Shown here piece after piece: positions 52,412 through 61,397 of a stretch of 64,000 nucleotides of DNA. The notes under the pieces were generated by a model. The model saw only the letters and a list, made by a program, of their open reading frames with translations, was not told where the DNA came from and did no database searches. How positions within the stretch are numbered: the first letter of the stretch is position 1; the number at the start of each line of letters is the position of its first letter. The translations under genes and the position numbers were made by a program. Source of the stretch: Polyangiaceae bacterium (lineage in GTDB: Bacteria; Myxococcota_A; Polyangia; Polyangiales; Polyangiaceae); the NCBI GenBank assembly GCA_013214025.1, contig JABSRN010000013.1:22530-86529 (forward strand), read 5' to 3'.

Positions 52412-53835
52412 AGCTCGGCCTCCAGCTCCAAAACAATGTAGTCGCCCGGATCAAATCGCCTGGAGTTGGGATCGGTCACCATGTCTCGCGAGGAGACTTG
52501 TTTATTGGTGATGAACAGCTGGAGGCGATGCGGAAGCTGTCGCCACGGATGAAAGCGCAGGCCCGCGCTATAGTAGTACTGCCGGATGCGACCTGGGGCG
52601 GTTCCTTCGTCCGGCAAATGTAGCTGAATCGCACTGCCCTGTCGGTCGTCGAGAAAGCGCACCCAATATTCCTGCGCGCCAAACACACTGAGTCCGAAGG
52701 CAACGGGGACGGTCGTTTCCAACATCACCGAGTGAGACCATTGTTCGAACTCGGAAGAGAGGCCGAGGTATTCGAAGGCGTTAGTCACGTAGCGGTCTTC
52801 GGCGTAGGGAGTGTTGAAAATGCTGGTGGCGTTCATCAGTTCACGCGCGGGCCCGAAGCCTTGCTGGTAGTAGCGAAATTGGTAACCACCATGGACCTCG
52901 AACCACGAAGTCTTGCTCATGAGGTCGGCGCGGGCGAGGGCGGCATTCTTTCCTGTATCGACCTTTCGTGAGTACTCAGCAGATACCCGCGCCATCTCAT
53001 CGAGCTCGAAAAATCCGGAGACGTTCAGATACCAGGACGGCCAGTTTTCTTGACCGATTTCGACCCCGGCTGCGGAATAGCGTCGGTGGTCGATGAGCCA
53101 GTGGGTGGCAAACAATTCTAATTGTCCGTCCAACCAGCCCGCGGCCAGCGTGATCATGTCGTCGTTGAAGATGCCGCGACCCGCAAAACTGTGGCGGAGA
53201 TAAAAATCATCGAAGGCGACCCCGACCATTTCGCCTTCGATGGGCCATTGCTCGAGCAATAAGCCTTGTCCGTAGGTAACGAGACCGAGATCGCTGCCAA
53301 GGATGTCGACTTGCAGCGGCCGTCCAGCGATGTAGATATCCGAGTTGCGATAGTGCAGCGCCACCCCCGCATTGATCTGCGAGGACACACGAAATCCGTC
53401 GCTGGCGCTGGGGTTGAGCATCAGTAAGTTCAGGTTTGCGTCAAAGCCCGCGAAGGGGCGAAGCGCGGCATAGCTATCGAGCAGGTACCAGCCATGAAAG
53501 CGACTCTGCTCGCCGCCGAAGGGGGTTTGCTGACTGCCCGTCGACCCGTTGACGGCGAAGGCGACGTTGTCCCAGTTCCGCCCAATTCGATACCACTGCT
53601 CCGGTCGCTGAAGTTGTTCGAACAGTTGTCGATTCACCAAACGGCGATCCAGCAAGTTGAAGTGATCCCGACCATCGCTATAAATCGCCGGCGTGGAGGC
53701 GGTTGACGGAGGCGCCGCCAGGACGGTACCGGCGCAGGTCAGGCTGACGGCGATCACCATGGCTCCAGTCCAAGCCGCCGAAACGGTCCAGCGCACTGCC
53801 GGGCGTGGCCGGGGACATTGGGAGGAAGCGCTCAT
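52408..53835 (-). CDS. Predicted outer membrane beta-barrel protein
   Basis: 475 residues from the ATG at 53835, with an N-terminal signal peptide (AWTGAMVIAVSLTCAGTVLA, cleavage after LAA). The mature protein is rich in aromatic, alternating strands typical of barrels (RFHGWYLLDSYAALRPFAGF, INAGVALHYRNSDIYIAGRP, WYLNVSGFFELDEMARVSAE, SWFEVHGGYQFRYYQQGFGP, IRQYYYSAGLRFHPWRQLPH), and it ends YIVLELEAEL, strand-like though without a terminal Phe. I do not recognise the family. Coupling to the lipoprotein gene suggests an envelope complex, for instance a porin with its lipoprotein partner. The frame continues to 53883 but the later ATG gives a better signal peptide. Confidence 0.7.
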   Translation of the reverse strand: MSASSQCPRPRPAVRWTVSAAWTGAMVIAVSLTCAGTVLAAPPSTASTPAIYSDGRDHFNLLDRRLVNRQLFEQLQRPEQWYRIGRNWDNVAFAVNGSTGSQQTPFGGEQSRFHGWYLLDSYAALRPFAGFDANLNLLMLNPSASDGFRVSSQINAGVALHYRNSDIYIAGRPLQVDILGSDLGLVTYGQGLLLEQWPIEGEMVGVAFDDFYLRHSFAGRGIFNDDMITLAAGWLDGQLELFATHWLIDHRRYSAAGVEIGQENWPSWYLNVSGFFELDEMARVSAEYSRKVDTGKNAALARADLMSKTSWFEVHGGYQFRYYQQGFGPARELMNATSIFNTPYAEDRYVTNAFEYLGLSSEFEQWSHSVMLETTVPVAFGLSVFGAQEYWVRFLDDRQGSAIQLHLPDEGTAPGRIRQYYYSAGLRFHPWRQLPHRLQLFITNKQVSSRDMVTDPNSRRFDPGDYIVLELEAEL

Positions 53836-54239
53836 GGGCAGTAGGAGTGGGCCAGACGGCGTCGCGTTTCTGTAGCCAAGCACATGCTAGCTCGGATCTC
53901 TGGGAGGGGGGGCCGGAAACGGAGGGAAGCTCACCTTGCCGGATGCGGGCAGACACCCCGACGGGCTCAATGACGCGCGAGGAAGGCCGCCGCATCGGGT
54001 TCTGCCAGCCGGGTCGCTATTCGGGAAAATGTTCTACCTAGCGGGCATGGGAGGTGAACCGTGCCCGTTCAGTCTGCTGACCTGCTCTTTACCCGGCCCG
54101 CTCCGCGTGGCTCGCTAGGCTGTGCGTGCTGTGCGTGCTGTGCGTGCTGTGCCCGTGGGGTCGGCAGCACTACTTCTTAGCCCGTCCAGCCCGCGCAGCG
54201 TGTGCCCTCTACGCGGTGCGCCTTCTGCCCCCCGTGCCC
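53836..54239. other. Intergenic region with a 9-bp triple repeat
   Basis: Upstream region of the outer membrane protein gene. GTGCGTGCT is repeated three times at 54122-54148. Otherwise I see no gene, tRNA or strong terminator. Confidence 0.5.
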
Positions 54240-54773
54240 CTACTGCGGGGCCGATGCGCTGGCCGATGCGCTGTTAGCGGTGCTGGACGCAGCAGTGCCG
54301 CTATCGGTCTCGCGATGAAGCGCTACTCCGCCCTCCGGAGGTGCCCCACGGGGGACGCCATTTTCGCTGAAACACGTCTCGTAGAAATCCTCAGTCACCC
54401 TGGCGCACCCCAGCAGTGGGACCAGCTCGTCCACGCAAAGCGGTTCCCGGGGCTGGCTATTTCCGTGGACGCAATGAAAAGCGTCAGGACTCGCAGCCTG
54501 TAGGCAGCTCAGTGCGCGGTCGAATAGTTCTCGGCATTCGGGGATGTGGTTGGGCGAAATACTGTGTACGCACCCGTTCACGCATTGCTCGGGTTTGTCG
54601 TTGGGGCAATTGAGCCCCTCAGCGGCCAGGCAGTAGTCGTCGCAGGCCGTAGGCGCGATAGGATAGCCGTTGTCACAGGCGGTGGCACTGAACAGCACCG
54701 CCCTGATTAGCGCAGGTCTGAACAGCACCGCCCTGATCCGGTATCGGAACGTAGGCGAGCCGATGGCGATCAA
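54240..54773 (-). CDS. Cys-rich predicted lipoprotein with a duplicated signal-peptide segment
   Basis: 177 residues. The signal region reads RIRAVLFRPALIRAVLFSAT followed by AC; the repeated IRAVLF comes from a 30-bp tandem duplication, and the lipobox is SATAC. The mature part has about 11 cysteines in the next 100 residues (DDYCLAAEGLNC, EQCVNGCVHS, PECRELFDRALSCLQ, FHCVHG, LCVDELVPLLGCARV, YETCFSE), then a Ser/Ala tail. It resembles other small secreted Cys-rich proteins of this window in style. Function unknown. It is divergent from the TonB fusion gene by about 70 bases. Confidence 0.7.
   Translation of the reverse strand: MIAIGSPTFRYRIRAVLFRPALIRAVLFSATACDNGYPIAPTACDDYCLAAEGLNCPNDKPEQCVNGCVHSISPNHIPECRELFDRALSCLQAASPDAFHCVHGNSQPREPLCVDELVPLLGCARVTEDFYETCFSENGVPRGAPPEGGVALHRETDSGTAASSTANSASASASAPQ
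54688..54737. repeat. 30-bp tandem duplication inside the lipoprotein signal-peptide region
   Basis: CTGAACAGCACCGCCCTGAT occurs at 54688-54707 and again at 54718-54737, 30 bases apart. The second copy then diverges. In-frame, so it lengthens the signal peptide by ten residues. Confidence 0.9.
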
Positions 54774-54844
54774 TCTAGATCCGGAGGCGGGCCGAGTCGA
54801 GTCATCTGCGACGGGAAGATGTTCGGTCCTCGGGGCGCTTTCCG

Positions 54845-57210
54845 TTGTTGGGACGTCGTCAAAACAAAAAGAGGAGTGAAGCGGGGACGCTGCCGACTAG
54901 TATCTCAGCCGCGAGATGCGCGCTTAGCCGAGCTGTGTCCGTGGCGGCGGTCGTGCTGCTAGGGACCCGGACAGGCGGAGCGGGGGAGTTGGATGCGTCG
55001 GCGTCTGCAGAGACTCCCGACTCTTCGCCGGGCACGCGTCGGAAAACGGATGTGGTGATCCCGCCCAAAGTGTTGAGCGATACATCGGTGAACTACCCGG
55101 AGGGTGCGCAGGGGCAGGCCACGGTGATGTTGGAGCTGCTGCTCGATGTTCGTGGGGAGGTCATGGATGTTCGGCTGTTCGACGGCGAGGCGCCCTTCGA
55201 CGATGTGGCGCTCAGCGCTGCTGTGACGTGGAAGTTTCAGGCGGGGCGCGTCAACGGCGAGAAAAGGGCTGTGCGAATTCGGTTCCAAGTTCGCTTTGAA
55301 CCGCCCGCGGTCGCGCTTGAGCCTGATGTCTCCGACCCGTCTTCGGTCGGACGCGTAGACACGACCCAGGAGACCACTCCGGTGGCGGAAACGATCGAGG
55401 TGACGGTGTTGGAGCATGAGCCGAAGCTTGCCCGTTCGCTCAGCCGCGCTGATGTTCGTCAGTTGTCGGGCACCTTTGGCGACCCCTTTTGCGCTATCGA
55501 ATCCTTGCCGGAGGTCACTCCCATCGGTTCGGGCATGCCGTTCTTTTACGTCCGGGGCGCACCCCCCGGCAATGTTGGCTATTTCGTGGACGGGATTCGA
55601 GTGCCGGTGCTGTATCAGGTGTTTGTGGGGCAGTCGGTGAGCCACCCGGCGTTTGTGGATCGTGTGGATTTGTACGGGAGCCCCTTTCCCGCGCGCTGCG
55701 GGCGATTCACGGGCGGCATTGTTGCAGCAGAAACGGCGGCCCCTCAGTACCGCGTGCACGGAGAGGCGAGTCTGAGACAGTATGACGCAGGCGCCATGCT
55801 GGAGGCTCTTTTTGCGGACGGTCGGGGCAGCGCGATGGTGTCCGCCCGCTACTCCTACACGGCGGCTGTGCTGAGTCTGATCGTTCCCGAGCTCAGCTTG
55901 TCTTACTGGGACGACGAGGCCCGGGCTCGCTACGAGCTCAATGACGTTGATGCTGTCGAAGTGTTCGCTTTTGGCTTTAAGGATTTCGCGGGAAACGAGG
56001 AACTGGACGGCAGCGTGACGACGATTTGGGATATCGGCTTTCACCGACTCGATTTGCGGTTTGCCCACCGATTGAGCGAGACAGGAAAAGTTCGCTTCGC
56101 TGCTACCGGAGGTATCGATTTCACCATACTGGGGGATGAGGAGGCCACGCTGCGCAACCGATTGGGACGGATACGCGCGGAACTTAGCGAGGTGCTGAGC
56201 TCCGAGCTTTCCCTCCAGGCCGGGGCTGATGTTTTGTTGGAGAGCTACGACGTATCCTTAGGCGGGGAGCGGGATCCAGAGGAAGGCAACGCTGACGACC
56301 GTGACTTTGACGATGGGTGTCCGAGTCGCTGGGATACTACGGGCGGGGTGTGGGCGGAGCTTGCTCTCCAAGCATCGCGTTGCATTCGTGTGCGTCCGGG
56401 GCTGCGTCTCGATCTGTATGGCTCCGACACCAATAGGAGGTTGGCAGCGTCGCTGCGGTTATCAGCAGATTTTCTGCTGAGCTCGCGAATCACACTGACG
56501 TCGGGTGTCGGGCTCGCCCACCAGCGTCCGAGTTTGCATTGCCCGTGCCAGGCGTGCAGCCGGAGTTGGATGAACTGCAGCGAAGCGTTCTGTCGAGCTC
56601 CGGTGTGAGCGTGAATCTGCTGTCAGCCATGAGCGCTAGCCGCACGCTTTTCCAGAGCGCGCATTTCCGCTTGAATGATAGTTTTGGCATTTCTCGTTTG
56701 GATAATGGCGCCAGTGAGACCAATCAGGACACGCGAATGATGGGTCACAGCTACGGTGCCGAATTACTGCTACGGCGGTCCATGACTCGACACCTGGGCG
56801 GAATTATTGCTTACACGCTGTCTCGTAGTGAGCGTTTTGTTGGCCGCGTGGAGGGACCATCGACCTTTGATCGGACCCATGTGTTGAACGTCGCGTTGAC
56901 GTACGATTTGGGACGCCGTTGGCGACTCGGTGCTCGCCTGATGACCTACTCAGGGATCCCTGCTGACGTGGCCTATCTGGCAGCGGCGCGGAACCCACCG
57001 CGAACGGAGCCCTTTTGGCGCTTGGATTGGCGACTGGAGAAACGCTGGCTCATCGGCACGGACGGGGCGTGGTGGGCCTTCGCGGCGGAGGTGTTAAACA
57101 CAACGCTTAACCCCGAACAAATGGAAAAGAGCTGTAACGCTTACCGCTGTCAGGCGAGAGAGTTGGGGCCGATCACGCTACCGAGCCTCGGTGTAGAAGC
57201 GCGCTTTTAG
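54845..57210 (+). CDS. TonB C-terminal domain fused to a TonB-dependent receptor, with one frameshift
   Basis: About 788 residues if read through. After a signal-like segment (SRAVSVAAVVLLGTRTGGAG), residues 70-160 are a TonB C-terminal domain (VNYPEGAQGQATVMLELLLD, DDVALSAAVTWKFQAGRVNG). A receptor follows: plug (SRADVRQLSGTFGDPFCAIE, FYVRGAPPGNVGYFVDGIRV, FVDRVDLYGSPFPARCGRFT) and barrel, ending in VEARF with a terminal Phe. Near 56535 the frame breaks: the first frame reaches HQRPSL and stops at 56608, while FALPVPGVQPELDELQRSVL continues in another frame to 57210. One missing base after GAGTTT would join them as RPSFALPVPGVQP. The gene is thus either a young pseudogene or carries a sequencing error. 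The TTG start at 54845 is uncertain. Such TonB-receptor fusions are typical of myxobacteria. Confidence 0.82.
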
Positions 57211-57363
57211 AGTCCCTCTGAGAGCCTCTAGATCTGCGTCGGAAGCTCAAGAGAGTTGAGTCAGCCAGCGCTATTCGTGTGTCAGTTTTTAAGTTCCGTT
57301 CAAGAACTTGAGTGGCGAGCCAGAGTTGCAGAGCCAGAGTCGTACAGCTCGATTGGGCCCGCC

Positions 57364-58119
57364 CTAGGAGCCGTCGGAGGAGTCGGCGGCGGAGCGGCGT
57401 CGTAGGCGAGCACTCAGTTTGGGCGATAGGTAGGCGGTGGCGGCAAGTAGCGCTAAGGCTAACAACGCCGGCCGGATCCCGTCCATGGATGTTGTCAGGG
57501 CAGCCCGCCCAGCGTGGCCCACGTAGGTGTAGGCGAAACAACCTGGCAGCATGAATATGGCGGTGGCGCCCATGTAGCCTCGCGCTGAAATGCGGGTGAG
57601 CCCCAACGCGTAGTTCAACAGAGAGAAGGGAAAGATCGGAGTGAGTCGTGCGAAGGCAACGAAGCGCCAGCCGTCCGCCTCCACGCCGGCGATCAGTTTT
57701 GCGATGCCGCCGCCGAGGCGTTTTCGCACCCAATCTGCGCCCAGATAGCGGGCTAACAGGAAGGCGCCGCTCGCCCCTAGGGTCGCGCCAGATAGGTTGA
57801 CTGCTGTGCCGAGCCAGGGGCCAAAGAGCGCGCCCCCAGCGAGGGTGAGCAGAGATCCGGGCACGAGCAATACTGTACCCGCGGCATAGGCGACGACGAA
57901 GAGGGGCGCTTGCCAAGGGCCGAGGGGCGCGAACAGCTCTTCTATCTCGGCAGCGTCCTTGCCACGGACGGCATAGAAAGCAATGGCGACGGCAGCCATG
58001 AGGGACACAAAGGCGAGGCCCTTCGCCCAGCGTGGTGCCGGTACTGACTCGACAGTTTCATCGAGCGCAGTTTCGTCGATGGCTGGGCCTCCAGCGGGGC
58101 TAGCTTGTTCGTCGTCCAT
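57364..58119 (-). CDS. TVP38/TMEM64 (VTT-domain) family membrane protein
   Basis: 251 residues with about six helices. The VTT/SNARE-associated core is seen as FVVAYAAGTVLLVPGSLLTL, AGGALFGPWLGTAVNLSGAT, GASGAFLLARYLGADWVRKR and FARLTPIFPFSLLNYALGLT, the FxR...PxxPF...NY motif of the family, followed by ARGYMGATAIFMLPGCFAYT. Members are implicated in lipid scrambling or proton-linked transport; the DedA relatives flip lipid carriers. The N-terminal 35 residues are acidic and cytoplasmic. It appears monocistronic, with repeats just upstream of its start. Confidence 0.88.
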   Translation of the reverse strand: MDDEQASPAGGPAIDETALDETVESVPAPRWAKGLAFVSLMAAVAIAFYAVRGKDAAEIEELFAPLGPWQAPLFVVAYAAGTVLLVPGSLLTLAGGALFGPWLGTAVNLSGATLGASGAFLLARYLGADWVRKRLGGGIAKLIAGVEADGWRFVAFARLTPIFPFSLLNYALGLTRISARGYMGATAIFMLPGCFAYTYVGHAGRAALTTSMDGIRPALLALALLAATAYLSPKLSARLRRRSAADSSDGS

Positions 58120-58216
58120 GCCGTGTCCAGATAGCCTAGCAGTTCGTCAGCGGGGCTAGGACCCGGCGAGGTATGGCGGGCGGCAAAGGCCTGAGCACGC
58201 GGCAACGCGCAGGGGG

Positions 58217-58268
58217 CTCAGTGCGCCCCTCTCTCAGCGCGCCCCGCTCAGCGCGCCCCGCTCAGCGC
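58217..58268. repeat. 14-bp tandem repeat, about 3.5 copies, with flanking inverted sequence
   Basis: Two perfect units CTCAGCGCGCCCCG (58233-58246, 58247-58260), a degenerate copy before (58217-58230) and a partial one after (58261-58268). CCCCTCTCTCAGCGC at 58226-58240 can pair with GCGCTGAGAGGGG at 58264-58276, so the block may also act as a terminator for the minus-strand gene ending at 58284. Confidence 0.85.
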
Positions 58269-58283
58269 TGAGAGGGGGGCAGG

Positions 58284-58736
58284 TCAACTCGACGGCGTTG
58301 CTGAGTTTCTTGCCCCAGAGAGATCCGTAGCCAGCTCGCTGCGCAGCCACTCGGCTCGTGCCCATCGGATGGCTGCCGTGTGGCTGGTGAAGGCACGCAC
58401 CGGGTACTTGCGTTTGATCAGCCAACTGATGGCGGTGAGAGCGCCTCGCAACAAGGAGCTCTGCAGCGCGACGGCGGACGCAACCAACGTACCGACGCCG
58501 GGGGGCGGGTTTTGGCTGATTCGGTCCGCGATCATTTTACGGTTCGCTGCTGTGGGAAGGGGAGCATCGTGTTTGTTAATAACGATGGCGTAGGCTTCTC
58601 CGCGTCGGCTGAGGCTGGCTGTGGCGCTCAGGAACGCGTCCACGAATTCACGGTCGAGAGTCTTCGGCCAGTGCACTTGCACCAGCGGCCAACGGGAGAG
58701 ATCGATGTTCGGGATTGCCGCAGAGCTGTCAGGCAT
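58284..58736 (-). CDS. Small conserved-looking soluble protein of unknown function
   Basis: 150 residues from the ATG at 58736. The sequence IDLSRWPLVQVHWPKTLDRE, then SRRGEAYAIVINKHDAPLPT, ANRKMIADRISQNPP, GTLVASAVALQSSLLRGALT and AISWLIKRKYPVRAFTSHTA has the alternating strand-helix pattern of STAS/SpoIIAA-like folds, and I associate this arrangement (WPLV..., AIV.D..., R..ALTAI.W) with small regulators common in myxobacteria. This is resemblance, not a secure family call. No catalytic motif is seen. It is alone on its transcript as far as I can tell. Confidence 0.65.
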   Translation of the reverse strand: MPDSSAAIPNIDLSRWPLVQVHWPKTLDREFVDAFLSATASLSRRGEAYAIVINKHDAPLPTAANRKMIADRISQNPPPGVGTLVASAVALQSSLLRGALTAISWLIKRKYPVRAFTSHTAAIRWARAEWLRSELATDLSGARNSATPSS

Positions 58737-59003
58737 AGTTGTACGCCCACGCAATAAATATACAGCCGCTCCAATGCTGGCAGTTGAATATGTGCGTGAC
58801 ACAATTCGGAGGGAAGCATCAGCTGTCCGGGTTGTTCAGTGTTTGTGTGGGCTGACTCGTAGTCTGTGTTCTGATTCAAGGTCAGAAAAATGAAAGCGGT
58901 ACCAGCGTGGTCGGGCGTTTCGTGTTGGTGACGGGTGGGAGACAAAAGCGAAACGAGCCGCCTCTGGGGAGAGACGACTCGCGATGCCGGTTGAAGAGCG
59001 TGC

Positions 59004-61094
59004 TTACTTCTTGAGCGCCTCTTCGCGGGCCTTCACCTGCTCCCGCACGACCTCAAGGATGTTGCGGGGCACTGAGCCGTAGTGGCTGAACTCCATCACG
59101 AACTGGCCGCGGCCCGAGGTGTTGGAGCGTAGGTCGCCGATGTATCCGAACATTTCGCTCAGCGGTACTTCGCCCTTGATGCGTACGTTGGTCGGACCCT
59201 TTTCCTGACCGCTGATCATGCCGCGGCGCCGGTTCAAGTCGCCGATAACGTCACCCACGTTGAGGTCAGGGACAAAGACGTCGACCTTCATGATGGGCTC
59301 AAGCAGCTCGGGGCCGGCTTTGGGCATGGACTGACGGTAGGCGGCTTTGGCAGCCGTCTCGAAGGCGACCTGGGAGGAGTCGACCGCGTGGAAGGAGCCG
59401 TCGTTCAGAGTGACCTTGAAGTCGAGCAAGGGGAAACCAACGAGAGGTCCCTTACCCATCATGAGCCGGAAGCCCTTTTCGACCGATGGGATGAACTCCT
59501 TCGGGATGTTGCCGCCGGTGATGCCGCTTACGAAGACATAACCCTCGCCGGGCTCGGTGGGCTCGATGGTGTAGTCGATCTTGGCGTACTGACCCGAACC
59601 ACCGGTCTGCTTCTTGTGGACGTAGACTTCGCTGATGCTCTTGGTGATGGTCTCGCGGTAGGCGACGCGGGGCTCGCTGACCGTGGCTTCGACGCCGTGG
59701 GTGCGCTTGAGGATGTCGACCTTGATGTCGAGATGGAGCTCGCCCATTCCCTTGAGGATGGTTTCGCCGCTCTCTTGATCCACTTCGACGTGGAAGGAGG
59801 GGTCTTCGGCGACCATCTTGCCGAGGGCTGCGCTCAGCTTTTCGTGGTTGGCCTTGTCTTTGGGCGTCAGGGCGACCGAGATAACCGGATCCGGGAAGAC
59901 CATGGGTTCGAGGGTCGCGGGCTTCTTGGTGTCGCAGAGGGTATGGCCTGTGCGCACGTTCTTGAGGCCGACGATGGCGATGATGTCACCGGCCTGAGCT
60001 GTATCCACCATGGTGCGGTCGTCGGCGTGCATCTCCACCATGCGGCCGATGCGCTCGGTCTTGCCGGTCGCCGTGTTGAGCAGCGTGTCGCCCTTTTTAA
60101 TGGTGCCGGAGTAGACGCGCGTGAAGGTCAGGGCGCCGAAACGGTCGTCCATGATCTTAAACGCCAGGGCTCGCACGGGGCCGGTGGCGTCTACGATGGC
60201 GAATTCACCAGTTTCTTCGCCTTCGAGGTCGACCTCGGGCTGGGGGGGGACCTCGGTGGGGGCCGGCAGGTAATCGACTACTGCGTCGAGCACGATCTGC
60301 ACGCCCTTATTCTTGAATGCCGAGCCGCAGAAGGTCGGGAAGAAGTTGAGCTTGACCGTACCCTGACGGATGCAGCGCTTGATGTCGTTGATGCTGGGCT
60401 CTTCGCCTTCTAGGTATTTCTCGAGTAGCTCGTCGTCTTCTTCGACGGCCATCTCGATGAGATCGGCGCGGTATTTCTCCACGTCTGCCTTCATGTCCTC
60501 GGGTACGTCTTTGACCTCGAAGGCTTCCGGGTCGCCCGAGTCGTCCCAGATGATGGCCTTGCGCGTGAGCAGGTCGACGAGACCGATGAAGTCACTTTCG
60601 ATGCCGATGGGCAGCACCATGACCAGGGGTTTGGCGCCGAGGATGTTCTTGATTTGGTCGAGCACGCGGTAAAAATCCGCGCCCAAGCGGTCGAGCTTGT
60701 TGACGAAGATGATTCGCGCGACCTTCGAATCGTTCGCGTAGCGCCAGTTGGTTTCGCTCTGGGGCTCTACGCCGCCGGATCCGCAGAACACGCCGACGCC
60801 GCCGTCGAGCACCTTCAGCGAACGGTAGACTTCAATGGTGAAGTCCACGTGGCCCGGGGTGTCGATGATGTTCAGACGATGGTCTTTCCAAAAACAGGTG
60901 GTGGCAGCCGACTGAATCGTGATGCCTCGCTCCTGCTCCTGCTCCATGAAGTCCGTCGTTGCGGCGCCGTCATGCACCTCACCCATTTTGTGGATCTTGC
61001 CGGTGAGCTTGAGAATCCGCTCGGTGGTGGTGGTCTTGCCCGCATCCACGTGGGCGAAGATGCCGATGTTGCGGTAGAGGCTGAGGTCCTTCAT
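59004..61094 (-). CDS. fusA: Translation elongation factor G, EF-G2 type
   Basis: 696 residues. G domain with P-loop AHVDAGKTT, switch [11 protein letters not shown] and NKLD; domains II-V follow ([80 protein letters not shown]). The factor drives ribosomal translocation. The start [20 protein letters not shown] and [20 protein letters not shown] match the EF-G2 subfamily known from marine gammaproteobacteria such as Vibrio and Shewanella, not the canonical str-operon EF-G ([20 protein letters not shown]). No rpsL, rpsG or tuf is adjacent, so it is probably a second EF-G, possibly for recycling or special conditions. A perfect 43-bp palindrome lies in its upstream region. Moderate GGA stretch before the ATG. 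Confidence 0.93.
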   Translation of the reverse strand: MKDLSLYRNIGIFAHVDAGKTTTTERILKLTGKIHKMGEVHDGAATTDFMEQEQERGITIQSAATTCFWKDHRLNIIDTPGHVDFTIEVYRSLKVLDGGVGVFCGSGGVEPQSETNWRYANDSKVARIIFVNKLDRLGADFYRVLDQIKNILGAKPLVMVLPIGIESDFIGLVDLLTRKAIIWDDSGDPEAFEVKDVPEDMKADVEKYRADLIEMAVEEDDELLEKYLEGEEPSINDIKRCIRQGTVKLNFFPTFCGSAFKNKGVQIVLDAVVDYLPAPTEVPPQPEVDLEGEETGEFAIVDATGPVRALAFKIMDDRFGALTFTRVYSGTIKKGDTLLNTATGKTERIGRMVEMHADDRTMVDTAQAGDIIAIVGLKNVRTGHTLCDTKKPATLEPMVFPDPVISVALTPKDKANHEKLSAALGKMVAEDPSFHVEVDQESGETILKGMGELHLDIKVDILKRTHGVEATVSEPRVAYRETITKSISEVYVHKKQTGGSGQYAKIDYTIEPTEPGEGYVFVSGITGGNIPKEFIPSVEKGFRLMMGKGPLVGFPLLDFKVTLNDGSFHAVDSSQVAFETAAKAAYRQSMPKAGPELLEPIMKVDVFVPDLNVGDVIGDLNRRRGMISGQEKGPTNVRIKGEVPLSEMFGYIGDLRSNTSGRGQFVMEFSHYGSVPRNILEVVREQVKAREEALKK

Positions 61095-61240
61095 GACTGT
61101 CCGTAATCCGTTCTAGGGGGCCGCTATAACTGCGGGTATTTGGGCCGTTGTGGGGTGGTCTCGTAGTCACTAACGGGCCGCACGTCCAGTCCCCTCAAAG
61201 CCTTGGAATTCAACGGGGGAGTGGGACTTCGGGCGCGCCT

Positions 61241-61283
61241 CTCGCGGCGCGCGATAACGCGGCGCGTTATCGCGCGCCGCGAG
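61241..61283. repeat. Perfect 43-bp palindrome (21-bp arms, one-base centre)
   Basis: Arms 61241-61261 and 61263-61283 are exact reverse complements around a single G. The arm begins CTCGCGGCGCGCGATAACGC. It lies in the divergent region between the EF-G gene (147 bases from its ATG) and the double-receiver gene (115 bases from its GTG). There is no T-run, so it is not a standard terminator. Confidence 0.95.
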
Positions 61284-61397
61284 CCTGGAAAACTCGACAT
61301 TGTAGGGCTCGCTGGTGAGCCGCGATGGTTAACCGTCGGGTATCGAGCTCAAGAGCTGCGGGAAGCCCAGCGGGCTGAGCCGGAACGCCCTTAGCCG

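Noticed and set aside
54959..56068. A 369-codon minus-strand open frame opposite the TonB-receptor fusion.
   Set aside because: The plus strand has clear TonB and plug motifs; the minus product is His/Arg-rich with no domain.
59388..60413. A 341-codon open frame antisense to EF-G.
   Set aside because: It lies entirely within the certain fusA gene and has the Asp/Gly/Val composition expected of a complementary shadow in GC-rich DNA.
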